Both the position numbers and the translations under genes were made by a program. From assembly GCA_963776735.1 (NCBI GenBank), contig CAVZNV010000018.1:372001-436000 (forward strand): 64,000 nucleotides of DNA, written 5' to 3'. Shown here piece after piece: positions 40,693-50,205 of the stretch. Origin of the DNA: PALSA-612 sp963776735. GTDB lineage: Bacteria > Actinomycetota > Thermoleophilia > Gaiellales > Gaiellaceae. The first letter of the stretch is position 1. Each line of letters starts with the position of its first letter. Below the pieces are notes generated by a model. That model did not search any database. It was not told the origin of the DNA and saw only the letters and a list, made by a program, of their open reading frames with translations.

Positions 40693-43600
40693 GTGAGCGC
40701 ACTCGACGTCTTCTCACCGTCGACACGGCACTGGTTCGAGCGCACGTTCGAGGCACCGACGCCCGCTCAGGAGAAAGGCTGGCCGGCGATCGCCGGGGGC
40801 GGGCACGTGCTCGTCCAGGCACCCACCGGCTCGGGCAAGACGCTCGCCGCCTTTCTGTACGGGATCGACCGCCTGACGCCGGCACCGGGTGAGGGGCTGC
40901 GACTGCTCTACGTCTCGCCGCTCAAGGCGCTGAACTACGACGTGGAGCGGAACCTCCGAGGGCCGCTTGCCGGTCTGCGCTCGGAGCTGGCCGTCGCGGT
41001 GCGCACGGGCGACACACCTGCCCGCGATCGCCAGGCGATGCTCCGCAAGCCGCCGGACATCCTGATCACCACCCCCGAGTCGCTCTTCCTGCTGCTCACG
41101 TCCCAGGGGCGCGAGATGCTGCGCAGCGTCGAGACGCTGATCGTCGACGAGGTGCACGCCGTCGCCGGCACGAAGCGCGGGGCGCACCTGGCGGTGAGCC
41201 TCGAGCGGCTGGACCGGCTCGTCGGCGCACCTGTCCAACGCATCGGGCTGTCGGCGACCCAGCGACCCCTCGAGGAGATCGGGCGCTTCGTGTCGGGCTC
41301 GCGTCCGATCGAACTCGTGGACGCCGGCCGTGCGAAGGAGCTCGACCTCGAGGTCGTCGTCCCGCTCGAGGACATGTCCGACCTGACGGCGTCGCAGCCG
41401 ATCCGTCAGCCGGCGGTCGTGGACGGCAGCTACATCACGGACGGCGTCGGTCCCTCGACCAATTCGATCTGGCCGTCGATCTACCCGGCGCTGCTCGAGC
41501 TCGTCGAGGCGCACAGGTCGACGATCGTGTTCGTGAACAACCGTCGCCTCGCCGAGCGGCTCGCGCTCCGCCTCAACGACCTCGCCGAGAAGGAGATCGC
41601 CCGCGCGCACCACGGGTCGTTGGCGCGCGAGCAGCGGGTCGAGATCGAGGAGCTCCTCAAGCTCGGGGAGATCCCCTGCCTGGTCGCGACGTCCTCGCTC
41701 GAGCTCGGCATCGACATGGGAGCCGTCGACCTCGTCGTCCAGGTCGAGTCGCCGAAGTCGGTCGCCCGCGGCTTGCAGCGCATCGGCCGTGCGGGCCACG
41801 AGCTCGGCGCCGTCTCGAAGGGTCGCATCTTCCCGAAGTTCCGGCTCGACCTCCTCGAGTCGGCCGTCGTCGCGAAGCGCATGCGTGCCGGCGAGATCGA
41901 GGAGACCGTCATCCCCCGGAATCCACTGGACGTGCTGGCGCAGCAGGTCGTCGCGATCTGCGCCGACGAGGAGGTGGGCGTCGGCGAGCTGCACGACCTC
42001 GTCCGCGGCGCGTATCCGTTCGCCGACCTCTCGCGCGTCCAGCTCGAGAACGTGCTCGACATGCTCGCGGGCCGCTATCCGTCCGACGAGTTCGCCGAGC
42101 TTCGGCCGCGCATCGTCTGGAACCGCACCGAGGACGTCGTCCGTGGGCGAACCGGTGCGCGGCGGCTCGCGGTCACGAACGCAGGCACGATCCCGGACCG
42201 CGGCCTGTACACCGTCCAGCTCGTCGACAGCGGCAGCCGGGTCGGCGAGCTCGACGAGGAGATGGTCTACGAGGCGCGTGCCGGGCAGACCTTCATGCTC
42301 GGCGCATCGACCTGGCGCATCGAGGAGATCACCCGCGACCGCGTCCTCGTTTCGCCGGCACCCGGTGTGCCCGGAGCGGTGCCGTTCTGGAAAGGCGAGG
42401 GAGTGGGGAGGCCGCAGGAGCTCGGTGCCGCGATCGGGGCCGCCTCACGGGAGATCACGTCGCTCGCGGACGGGCGTGCGCTCGAGCGACTCCGCACCGA
42501 CTACCACCTCGACGAGCTTGCAGCCCGCAACCTGCTGACCTTCCTCCGCGAGCAGGAGGCGGCGACGGGGGCCGTCCCGTCCGACCGCACGATCGTGATC
42601 GAGCGATTCCGCGACGAGATCGGCGACTGGCGGGTCTGCATCCTGACGCCGTTCGGCGGCCGGGTGCATGCGCCCTGGGCGCTCGCCTTGACCTCGCGTC
42701 TGCGCGAGTCGCTCGGCTTCGACGTCCAGTCGATCTGGTCGGACGACGGCATCGCGCTGCACTTGCCGGAGGCGGACGCGGCTCCGGCGCTCGCAGAGCT
42801 CGTGATCGGCGAGGACGAGGTGGAGGAGCTCGTCGTCCAGGAGGTGGGGCAGAGCGCACTCTTCGGCTCGCGGTTCCGGGAGAACGCAGCCCGGGCGCTG
42901 CTCATCCCACGGCGCCGGCCGGGCGAGCGTACGCCGCTCTGGCAGCAGCGGCTGAAGGCACAGAGCTTGCTGCAGGTGGCGCGGCGCTATCCGGCCTTCC
43001 CGATCGTGCTCGAGACGTATCGCGAATGCCTGCAGGACGTCTTCGACCTGCCCGCCCTTCGGCAGCTCCTGCGAGGAATCGCGACGAGGCAGGTCGACGT
43101 GGTCGAGGTCGAGACGCCGTCTGCATCTCCATACGCCGCCTCGCTCCTGTTCGACTACATCGCGACGTACATGTACGAAGACGACACGCCGCCCGCCGAG
43201 CGGCGTGCCCAGGCCCTGTCACTCGACCGTGAGCTGCTCCGGGAGCTACTGGGCCAGGAGGAGCTCCGCGACCTTCTCGACGCAGGTGCCGTGAACGAGG
43301 TCGAGAGCCAGTTGCGCGGAGAGCCACGTACACCGGACGATCTGCACCATCTTCTTTTGCTTCGAGGAGATTTGCGATCAGGAGAATATGATCGGACGTT
43401 GGCCGAACCGCTGGTCGCCGAGAGGCGCGCAGTCGTCGTGCGGTTCGGAGGTGAGGAGCGCCTGATCGCCGCCGAAGATGCAGGGCGATACCGCGACGCC
43501 GTCGGGGCGATGCCGCCGTCCGGCCTCCCGGACGCGTTCCTCGAAGCAGGCGAGTCGCCGCTCCGAACTCTCTTGGCCCGCTTCGCGCGTGGCCGAGGGC

Positions 43601-44985
43601 CGTTCACGACCGCAGAGGCTGCGCTCCGGTTCGGCGTCGAGTCGGAGGCCGTCGGACGCGAACTGGAGGAGCTCGAGCATGAGGAACGGCTCGTTCGCGG
43701 CGAGCTTCGCCCCGGCGGCACCGAACGGGAGTGGTGCGATCCGGACGTTCTCCGCCGGCTCCGACGCGCCTCCCTGGCCGCGCTGCGCAAGGAGGTCGAG
43801 CCGGTCGAGCAGATCGCCTACGCGCGATTCCTTCCGTCGTGGCACGGCATCGACCGCCGGGCATCGCTCCGAGAGGCGCTCGTGCCGCTCCAGGCGCTAC
43901 CGCTCCCGGTCGGATTGTGGGAATCGGACGTCCTGCCTCGGCGCGTTCCCGGCTACCGGCCGGAGCTGCTCGACCAGCTCTGCGCGACCGGCGAGGTCGT
44001 CTGGATCGGCGCGGGGCTCGATCGCGTGGCGGTGTACTTCCGCGAGGACGCCGCTGCGCTCGGCCGACCCTCGGCGTCGGCACCGGCAGACGGCGAGCCG
44101 CATGACCGGATCCGGTCCGCGCTGTCTCGCTCGGCGGAGTTCTGGCTCGACCTCGTCGCGGCCGCCGCCCTCGAGAGCGAAGAACTGCTTCCCGCGCTGT
44201 GGGACCTCGTCTGGGCCGGTGAGGTGACGAATGACGCCTGGCAGCCGCTCCGCGCGCCGCGGCGCTACGGCGTCCCGAAGCCGGAGCGTCGTCCGAGGCG
44301 CTTCTCCCGACGACGTGTTGCCGCGATCACCGCCACTCAGGGCCGCTGGTCGTTGACGGATCGCCTCTTCGCCGGCTCGCCCGAACGCCGGGCTTTGGCC
44401 GAGCTTCTGCTCGAGCGTCAGGGCATCGTCACGCGTGACGGTGCGCGCGCCGAGGGGATCCCGGGTGGATACGGAGCGGTCTACGGTGAGCTTCGAGCGC
44501 TCGAGACACTCGGACTGTGCCGCCGCGGCTACTTCGTGGAAGGTCTCGGCGGCGCCCAGTTCGCGCTCGGCGGCGCAGTCGAGCGGCTCCGCGAGCTCAG
44601 GCCGCGAGAAGGAGACGAACCCGAGGCGCTGGTGTTGGCGGCTGCCGATCCGGCGCAACCGTACGGGGCGACACTTCCGTGGCCAAGGCGGGCGGGCGCA
44701 CGCGCCGCGCGCGTCGCAGGCGCGCTCGTGGTGCTGCTCGGAGGCGAGGCAGCGCTGTTTGTCGAGCGCAGCGGCCGCTCGCTCGTCCCACTGAGGGAGC
44801 CCGACGAAGCGTGGTTGCGACCCGCGTTCGCAGCCCTCGTCGAGCACGCACGACGCACCCACGTCCGGCGACTGTCGGTCGAGCGATTCGACGGCGAGCC
44901 GGTCGCAGAGTCGGAGGTGATGCCGCTGCTGGCCGAGGCGGGCTTCGTGCCAGGGCCTCGGCGTGCCGTGCTCCGACCCACCTAG
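40693..44985 (+). CDS. lhr: Lhr-family ATP-dependent DNA helicase
   Basis: 1430 residues, the long form of Lhr, from GTG at 40693 (VSALDVFSP). Superfamily 2 helicase motifs: Q-motif region PTPAQEKGWPAI, Walker A APTGSGKTLAAFL, DEVH box in LIVDEVHAVAGTKRG, GLSATQRP, and in the second RecA lobe TIVFVNNRRLAERLAL, ATSSLELGIDMG and QRIGRAGHELG. The large C-terminal part (about 860-1430) is the Lhr-CTD with winged helices. It unwinds DNA and RNA-DNA hybrids in repair. Preceded by the VOC gene. Confidence 0.93.
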   Translation: MSALDVFSPSTRHWFERTFEAPTPAQEKGWPAIAGGGHVLVQAPTGSGKTLAAFLYGIDRLTPAPGEGLRLLYVSPLKALNYDVERNLRGPLAGLRSELAVAVRTGDTPARDRQAMLRKPPDILITTPESLFLLLTSQGREMLRSVETLIVDEVHAVAGTKRGAHLAVSLERLDRLVGAPVQRIGLSATQRPLEEIGRFVSGSRPIELVDAGRAKELDLEVVVPLEDMSDLTASQPIRQPAVVDGSYITDGVGPSTNSIWPSIYPALLELVEAHRSTIVFVNNRRLAERLALRLNDLAEKEIARAHHGSLAREQRVEIEELLKLGEIPCLVATSSLELGIDMGAVDLVVQVESPKSVARGLQRIGRAGHELGAVSKGRIFPKFRLDLLESAVVAKRMRAGEIEETVIPRNPLDVLAQQVVAICADEEVGVGELHDLVRGAYPFADLSRVQLENVLDMLAGRYPSDEFAELRPRIVWNRTEDVVRGRTGARRLAVTNAGTIPDRGLYTVQLVDSGSRVGELDEEMVYEARAGQTFMLGASTWRIEEITRDRVLVSPAPGVPGAVPFWKGEGVGRPQELGAAIGAASREITSLADGRALERLRTDYHLDELAARNLLTFLREQEAATGAVPSDRTIVIERFRDEIGDWRVCILTPFGGRVHAPWALALTSRLRESLGFDVQSIWSDDGIALHLPEADAAPALAELVIGEDEVEELVVQEVGQSALFGSRFRENAARALLIPRRRPGERTPLWQQRLKAQSLLQVARRYPAFPIVLETYRECLQDVFDLPALRQLLRGIATRQVDVVEVETPSASPYAASLLFDYIATYMYEDDTPPAERRAQALSLDRELLRELLGQEELRDLLDAGAVNEVESQLRGEPRTPDDLHHLLLLRGDLRSGEYDRTLAEPLVAERRAVVVRFGGEERLIAAEDAGRYRDAVGAMPPSGLPDAFLEAGESPLRTLLARFARGRGPFTTAEAALRFGVESEAVGRELEELEHEERLVRGELRPGGTEREWCDPDVLRRLRRASLAALRKEVEPVEQIAYARFLPSWHGIDRRASLREALVPLQALPLPVGLWESDVLPRRVPGYRPELLDQLCATGEVVWIGAGLDRVAVYFREDAAALGRPSASAPADGEPHDRIRSALSRSAEFWLDLVAAAALESEELLPALWDLVWAGEVTNDAWQPLRAPRRYGVPKPERRPRRFSRRRVAAITATQGRWSLTDRLFAGSPERRALAELLLERQGIVTRDGARAEGIPGGYGAVYGELRALETLGLCRRGYFVEGLGGAQFALGGAVERLRELRPREGDEPEALVLAAADPAQPYGATLPWPRRAGARAARVAGALVVLLGGEAALFVERSGRSLVPLREPDEAWLRPAFAALVEHARRTHVRRLSVERFDGEPVAESEVMPLLAEAGFVPGPRRAVLRPT

Positions 44986-44995
44986 CCGAGTCCAG

Positions 44996-45415
44996 CTAGG
45001 CGAGCTTCCCGAGCGTCCAGCCGAAGACTGCGTGACGCCACGTCGCCTGGGCGAACGCACGTTTCGTGAAGATCGGCGGGAGGCCCGGCTCGCCCCGGGC
45101 CGGGTGATAGCGGTCGACGAGTGCTCCGAGCGAGAACAGCGCCAGATGCTCGGCGGTCGCCATGCCGACGGCAAGTCGCAGCGGGTCGACGCGAAGCCGC
45201 TTCCGCGCCTCGTAGTACGCCAGCCCGAAGACCGCGCCGTTCGCCATGTGCAGGCCCAGCCCGACATGCCGCCACTGCGGGCCGCGCGTCACGAACTTCC
45301 CGAGCAGCGCGACGTCCGAGTAGTCGTAGCGGAAGATCCGCTGGTCGAACGGCTCCTGCGCTGCCCAGACACCCGCGGCGACGGCTCCGGCGGCGACTGA
45401 GCGGATCTTGCCCAC
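44996..45415 (-). CDS. Small membrane protein of unknown function
   Basis: 139 residues from GTG at 45415. Hydrophobic segments alternate with charged loops: RSVAAGAVAAGVWAAQEPFD, VGLGLHMANGAVFGLAYYEA, LAVGMATAEHLALFSLGALV and ATWRHAVFGWTLGKLA, giving about four membrane spans. Conserved-looking residues are in QRIFRYDYSD and DRYHPARG. I do not recognise the family. It ends 11 bases after the convergent lhr gene and diverges from nei. Confidence 0.65.
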   Translation of the reverse strand: MGKIRSVAAGAVAAGVWAAQEPFDQRIFRYDYSDVALLGKFVTRGPQWRHVGLGLHMANGAVFGLAYYEARKRLRVDPLRLAVGMATAEHLALFSLGALVDRYHPARGEPGLPPIFTKRAFAQATWRHAVFGWTLGKLA

Positions 45416-45433
45416 GGGCCTATTGTTCCCCAG

Positions 45434-46186
45434 GTGCCCGAAGGCGATGCCTTGCACCGCGCGGCCGCACGCCTCCAGGTGCTCGTCGGTCAGCGTGTCC
45501 AGGTCGACGCTCGTCATCCGCGAGCCTCGGCGACCGGCGTCGCCGACCGTCTCGACGGGCGTGTGCTCGAACGCGTCGAGGCACGTGGCAAGAACCTGCT
45601 GCTTCGTTTCGAAGGAGGGCTCGTCCTCCGCAGCCACCTGCGGATGAACGGGAGCTGGCGGGTCGTCCCGGCCGGCCCAGCTCCGCCCGGCCGGCCATGG
45701 CTCGTCATCCGCGGCGGCAGCCACGAGGCGGTTCTCCGCGGCGGCGCCGTCCTCGAGCTGACCGACCGCGGAACCCGCAACCTGGGGCCGGACATCCTCG
45801 ACGATCCGCCCGACGTCGACGCGATGGTCGCCCGCCTCCGTGTCGTCGACGCACGCCGCGAGCTCGGAGAGGCGCTGCTCGACCAGCGCCTCGTCGCGGG
45901 CATCGGGAATGTCTGGCGCGCGGAGGCGCTCTGGGAAGCGAGGGTGTCTCCCTGGCGCCGGCTCGCGGAGACGGACGACGACGAGCTACGCGCCGTGCTC
46001 GACGCGGCCGCAGGCCTGATGCGCGCTTCCCTTCGCGGTCTCCGCCGCGAACGCCGGGCCTACCGCCGCGCGGGCCGGCCGTGCGCCCGCTGCGGTACGT
46101 CGATCGCAAGCCGCGGCCAGGGCGACGACAACCGCATCGCGTACTGGTGCCCGTCCTGCCAACCGACCCCCGAACGCCCCAAGTAA
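45434..46186 (+). CDS. nei: Fpg/Nei-family DNA glycosylase (Nei2-like endonuclease VIII)
   Basis: 250 residues from GTG at 45434. The catalytic N-terminus is MPEGDALHRAA; Pro2-Glu3 carry out base removal and strand cleavage, and the PEGD form marks the Nei side of the family. The H2TH region reads LLDQRLVAGIGNVWRAEALW, and a zinc finger (CARCGTS, WCPSC) closes the protein. It removes oxidised bases. Its TAA stop lies in a degraded copy of the 23-base palindrome. Confidence 0.9.
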   Translation: MPEGDALHRAAARLQVLVGQRVQVDARHPRASATGVADRLDGRVLERVEARGKNLLLRFEGGLVLRSHLRMNGSWRVVPAGPAPPGRPWLVIRGGSHEAVLRGGAVLELTDRGTRNLGPDILDDPPDVDAMVARLRVVDARRELGEALLDQRLVAGIGNVWRAEALWEARVSPWRRLAETDDDELRAVLDAAAGLMRASLRGLRRERRAYRRAGRPCARCGTSIASRGQGDDNRIAYWCPSCQPTPERPK

Positions 46187-46201
46187 CACTGTGTTGCAAA
46201 G
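46179..46201. repeat. Degraded copy of the 23-base palindrome
   Basis: The left arm CCAAGTAACAC matches the intact copies except for the last base. The right half reads GTGTTGCAAAG and keeps only part of the pairing. It again supplies the TAA of the gene ending there (nei). Confidence 0.45.
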
Positions 46202-46240
46202 TCGGAGAGGAGAGGGACGAGCGGGGGAGTAAGAAAGCGG

Positions 46241-47498
46241 GTGGCAGTCCGTTCTCCCCAGCTCTACGAGGCGCTCCGGCGGCACTGTCTCGGCGCCTTC
46301 GCCTACCTCTATCGCGAGTCTCTGGACGACGAGCCGCTGCCGTTCTCGTTCGAGGAGCACGCGGCGCCCGGCCGGCCGTCCCTCTACGAGTACCGCCCGA
46401 GGGCGCGGGGGTACGTCGAGGACCGTGCCGAGCAACTCCGACGCCTCGACGACGCGCAGTTCGCGATCGAAGAGCTCAAGCGCGAGCCGGCGGCCGCGAT
46501 CTTCGCGCACGCCCACTCGGTCGAGGACGGCGCGGACGAGCAGTCGGCGCTCTACCGCACGATCCTGCTCCCGTTCCTTGCCGGCATGGCCGAACGGTGC
46601 GGCGGCTTCGAGTGGGACGACCAGAATCTTCAACCGCGGATATCAGAAGCTCGAACGCGAGATCTTCGGCGAGAGCCACTCGTACGGCGCGGTCGCGCCC
46701 GTCGTCGGGCTCTCCTGCCCGCATCAGGTCGACCTCGGACGGAACCTGCGCCTGCGCATGGCCGCAGCCGGTGAGATCGCCGACTACTGGCCCGAGGCCA
46801 ACGGGCTGCTCCCCGCCGGCTTCGGCCGCGAGCCCGAACGGGCGAGCGTGCTCGAGTTGCAGTGCGTCTTCGCGGCCGGCGCCGTCGAGACGCCGGACGC
46901 ACCCGGCGAGATCGCCGATGCGGTCACGGCGCTCAGGCTCGCCACTGCCGCGCCGGTCGCCGCCGGACCTGTCCTGTTCGAGCGGCTCGACTGGCGGCCG
47001 TACGGGGTCCGCCCGGTGCTGCCGATCGCGGCCACCGAGCCCCCGGGAGCGCCGACCCGCCTGGACGAGTTCCGCGGCGGCCTCGCCGCCGACTTGCTCG
47101 GACGGTTGGCAGCATGCGACGGCGACGAGTGCCTCGGCGAGGCACTCGACCGGTGGGAGCTGTCGCTGTTCGCCGGCGAGCCATACCGCTCGGAGCAGCT
47201 CCGCGAGGCCCTCCGGTCATTGCTCGGAGCGGGGGACGGGTTGTGGGCGGCGGCGGCTCGCCTTTCGGTACTGGTCGGCGACGACGCAGCCGAGCGCGGT
47301 GAGCTGTTCGCACGACTCCGGGGATTGACGAGCGGCGGGCACGCCTCACGGCACGACGCCGACATGATCCGGCGGGCGCTGATCGAGATCCTCATGGCCG
47401 GAAACCGGATCGAGCTGCTCGAGCGGCTCGACGATTCGCTGCTCGGCCTCAAGCCCCGGCCGCGAAGCTACTTCGGCGTGAAGAGCCTGGCGAGCTGA
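46241..47498 (+). CDS. Conserved hypothetical protein, frameshifted
   Basis: I do not recognise this protein. GTG at 46241 reads MAVRSPQLYEALRRHCLG and continues to EWDDQ, where one extra A near 46625 shifts the frame. It resumes as IFNRGYQKLEREIFGESHSY and runs to TGA at 47498. The length is one base over a whole frame (about 419 residues once corrected). Features are a Cys-Pro-His segment (GLSCPHQVDLGRNLRLRMA) and a helical C-terminal half (EALDRWELSLFAGEPYRSE), with no signal peptide or membrane helix. Codon use is uniform on both sides of the shift, which argues against decay. Confidence 0.6.
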
Positions 47499-47563
47499 TC
47501 CAGGCCCGAAATCGGCACGAAACCGTCACGAACCGGCGCGTCTTCTCCGGCTACGGTCATGGG

Positions 47564-47797
47564 ATGGACGAGGCGCGTGCGGTGATCGCCCGGCTGGGGC
47601 GGATCGATGAGCTCGAGGAGCGTGGCGCGCCTCCGGCTGAGCTGCTCGAAGAGGTGCGTGGGTTGCTCTCCGACGCCGAGGCGTGGGTGCGGAGCGAGTC
47701 AGCCGGGACCGACCTCGCCGAGACTGCTCTCGAACGCTGTCGCGACGCGCTCCAGAAGGCGGAACCGGGCAAGGAGGTGCGCGCAGGACTCTGGTAA
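47564..47797 (+). CDS. Small acidic helical protein
   Basis: 77 residues from ATG at 47564. Entirely helical by composition (ARAVIARLGRIDELEERG, ELLEEVRGLLSDAEAWVR), rich in Glu, Ala and Leu, and without Cys. I cannot name a family. It stands just before the parA-ftsZ pair on the same strand, 23 bases from the ParA start, and could be in their operon. Confidence 0.6.
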   Translation: MDEARAVIARLGRIDELEERGAPPAELLEEVRGLLSDAEAWVRSESAGTDLAETALERCRDALQKAEPGKEVRAGLW

Positions 47798-47820
47798 CGT
47801 GGCTCGAAAGAAGCCGCAGA

Positions 47821-48651
47821 ATGGGCCTCTTGCAGGTAGCACCTCAGCCTGAGCCGGACACGGCTCCGCAGAAAGCGACCATGGCATCAGTCATCGCGTT
47901 CGCCAACCAGAAGGGCGGGGTGGCGAAGACGACCTCCACGCTCAATCTCGCCGTCGCTCTCGCGGAAGAGGGCAAGCGCGTGCTGACCGTGGACCTGGAC
48001 CCGCAGGGCAACCTGACGATGAGCCAGGGGCTCAACCCTGACACCATCGAGCGCTCGATGTACGACGTGCTCGTCCACCGCTTGCCGCTCGAGCAGGTGA
48101 TCCACAAGGGCGAGATCGATCTCGCCGTGTCCTCCATCGACCTGGCCGGCGCCGAGCTGGCGCTGTCCAGCATGATCGGCCGCGAGCGCGCCCTCGAGCG
48201 CGCGATCTTCCCGGTCAAGGGCGAGTACGACTACGTCCTGATCGACACACCGCCTTCTCTCGGCCTGCTGACGATCAACGCGCTCGTCGCCTCCGACGGC
48301 GTGATCGTCCCCGTGCAGTGCGAGTACCTGTCGCTGCGCGGCCTCGTCCAGCTCGAGAACACGCTCAGCATGATCCGCGAGAACCTCAACCCGCACGTGG
48401 CGATCCAGGGCATCCTGCCGACCATGTTCGACGGGCGGACGCTGCACGCGCGCGAAGCGGTCGAGATCCTCCAGGAGAACTTCGGCGACCTCGTCTTCAA
48501 GACGCGCATTCGCAAGACCGTGCGGTACGCGGAGGCTCCGGTGAAGGGCCTGAGCGTCCTCAAGTACGAGCCGCAGGGGAGCGCGGCGCAGGCCTACAGA
48601 GATTTGGCGAAGGAGGTTATGAATGGCGCGCAAGCGCGCGAGCATGCGTGA
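47821..48651 (+). CDS. ParA/Soj/MinD-like ATPase
   Basis: 276 residues if started at ATG 47821; an in-frame ATG at 47881 would give a canonical start at MASVIAFANQKGG. The deviant Walker A KGGVAKTT is intact, followed by VDLDPQGNLTMSQGL (switch I) and VLIDTPPSLGLLT (Walker B). This is the chromosome/plasmid partition ATPase family, which positions cargo along the nucleoid. Its end overlaps the start of ftsZ by 29 bases and no parB is near, so a role in placing the division machinery is likelier than plasmid partition. That role is inference. Confidence 0.85.
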   Translation: MGLLQVAPQPEPDTAPQKATMASVIAFANQKGGVAKTTSTLNLAVALAEEGKRVLTVDLDPQGNLTMSQGLNPDTIERSMYDVLVHRLPLEQVIHKGEIDLAVSSIDLAGAELALSSMIGRERALERAIFPVKGEYDYVLIDTPPSLGLLTINALVASDGVIVPVQCEYLSLRGLVQLENTLSMIRENLNPHVAIQGILPTMFDGRTLHAREAVEILQENFGDLVFKTRIRKTVRYAEAPVKGLSVLKYEPQGSAAQAYRDLAKEVMNGAQAREHA

Positions 48652-49935
48652 GGGGCCCCTCGCCGAGCTCTTCAAGGCGACCGAGGCGGCTCAGCGCCAG
48701 GCCGAGGAACCGGCCCCGGCGGCCGAGCCGACTCCCGAGCCCGAGCCCGAGCCCGAGCCGCAGCGACACCTGGAGCCCGTCGAATCGGTCGTCGTCGACA
48801 TGCCCGTGACGCCCGCGTCTGCCCCGGCTCCCGAGCCGGAGCCGCGCCGCGAGCGCCACGCCCCGGAGCTGTGGGACGTCGTGCCCGAGCCGCCGATCCT
48901 GCACGCCGTCCCGCGGCCCGACTCGGGCACGTATGTCGCCGTGATCAAGGTGGTCGGCGTCGGCGGAGCCGGCCTGAACGCGGTCAATCGGATGATCGAC
49001 GCCGGTCTCTCGCAGGTCGAGTTCATCGCCGTCAACACGGACAGCCAGCAGCTTCAGTTCTCGGACGCGCCGATGAAATCCACATCGGCGAGGACCTGAC
49101 CGAAGGTCTCGGGTCCGGCGCCGATCCCGCCGTCGGGAAAGAGGCTGCCGAGGAGTCGTACGACGAGATCAAGCAGGCGTTGCGCGGCGCGGACATGGTC
49201 TTCGTCACCGCCGGCGAAGGTGGAGGCACCGGCTCGGGCGCCGCACCGGTCGTCGCGCACATCGCGCGCGAGCTCAAGGCGCTCACGGTCGGCATCGTCA
49301 CGACGCCGTTCAAGTTCGAAGGGACACAGCGGCGCCGCTCGGCGGACGAAGGGGTCGCGGAGCTCCGTGCCGAGTGCGACACCGTGATCGTCGTCCCCAA
49401 CGAGAAGCTGCTCGAGGTGCTCGACAAGTCCACGTCGATGCTGGACGCGTTCCGGATCGCCGACGACGTGCTCCGCCAGGGCGTGCAGGGCATCTGCGAC
49501 CTGATCACGATGCCGGGGCTGATCAACCTGGACTTCGCGGACGTCCGCACGGTCATGACGGACGCGGGCAACGCGTTGATGGGCATCGGCTACTCGAGCG
49601 GAGACGACCGCGCCGTCGAGGCCGTCGAGCGCGCTCTGCGCTCGCCGCTGATCGAGGGGGAGATGACGGGCGCCAGGGGCATCCTGCTGTCGATCGCCGG
49701 CGGCGAGGACCTGTCGCTCTTCGAGGTCAACCAGGCGGCCGAGATCGTCCGCCAGCGCGCCACCGACGACACGAACATCATCTTCGGCGCGACCATCGAC
49801 GAGCGCTTGAACGGCCAGGTCTGGGTGACCGTGGTCGCGACGGGGTTCGGCGGAGCGACCCGGCGGTCGTCGACGCCGTTCCGGACGACCGAGCGCGACG
49901 CGTTCGAGCCGCCGAGCTTCCTGAGCGACCTGTAA
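48623..49935 (+). CDS. ftsZ: Cell-division GTPase FtsZ with N-terminal acidic/proline-rich extension, frameshifted
   Basis: ATG at 48623 follows AAGGAGG. Residues 1-103 are an extension (MARKRASMREGPLAELFK, then Pro/Glu runs) not found in standard FtsZ, whose core begins VAVIKVVGVGGAGLNAVNR. The GTP signature GEGGGTGSGAAP and the T7 loop NLDFADVRTVM are intact, and the C-terminal tail ends PPSFLSDL. One base is missing in the AAA run at 49076-49078: the first frame ends early, while the restored frame reads MKIHIGEDLTEGLG as in other FtsZ. Length, 1313 bases, is one short of a whole frame. FtsZ is essential in most bacteria, so an assembly error is likely. It is translationally coupled to the ParA-like gene. 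Confidence 0.88.
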
Positions 49936-49941
49936 CGGGCG

Positions 49942-50163
49942 CTAGTTCCAGGTCAGGTCGCCCGCGGCGTTCACGGCCGAGCCGTCTTTCCACGCGATGT
50001 CCCAGATGTTGCCTCCCGGGTCGCGGAGGCTGAAGCTGCGGAAGCCGTGCGGCGAGTCGAACGGCTCCTCGAGTGCGGCTCGTAGTTCGCAGCTCCGTAC
50101 AGGGCGATCACAAGGCCGTTCGAGCACTGGCGTGAGGAAGTTCGGGTGGGCCGGCAGGGACAT
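49942..50163 (-). pseudogene. VOC-family remnant
   Basis: A 73-codon frame whose end, FRSFSLRDPGGNIWDIAWKD, matches the last strands of a VOC (glyoxalase-like) protein and whose start, MSLPAHPNFLTPVLERP, looks like the beginning of one. The central two thirds of a normal 120-140 residue protein are missing. It is probably the product of an internal deletion, though a real small protein cannot be excluded. It lies between convergent ftsZ and the divergent gamma-glutamyltransferase gene. Confidence 0.45.
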
Positions 50164-50205
50164 GCCCGGAGCCTAGGCATTTCCGGGCCGCAGTAGGCTT
50201 GCCGC

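Noticed and set aside
48700..48850. Pro-Glu repeats in the FtsZ extension, and similar runs at 21400-21600, 22340-22500 and 24780-25050, looked at first like tandem DNA repeats.
   Set aside because: Codons vary and periodicity is not kept at DNA level. They are low-complexity protein linkers, not CRISPR or satellite DNA.
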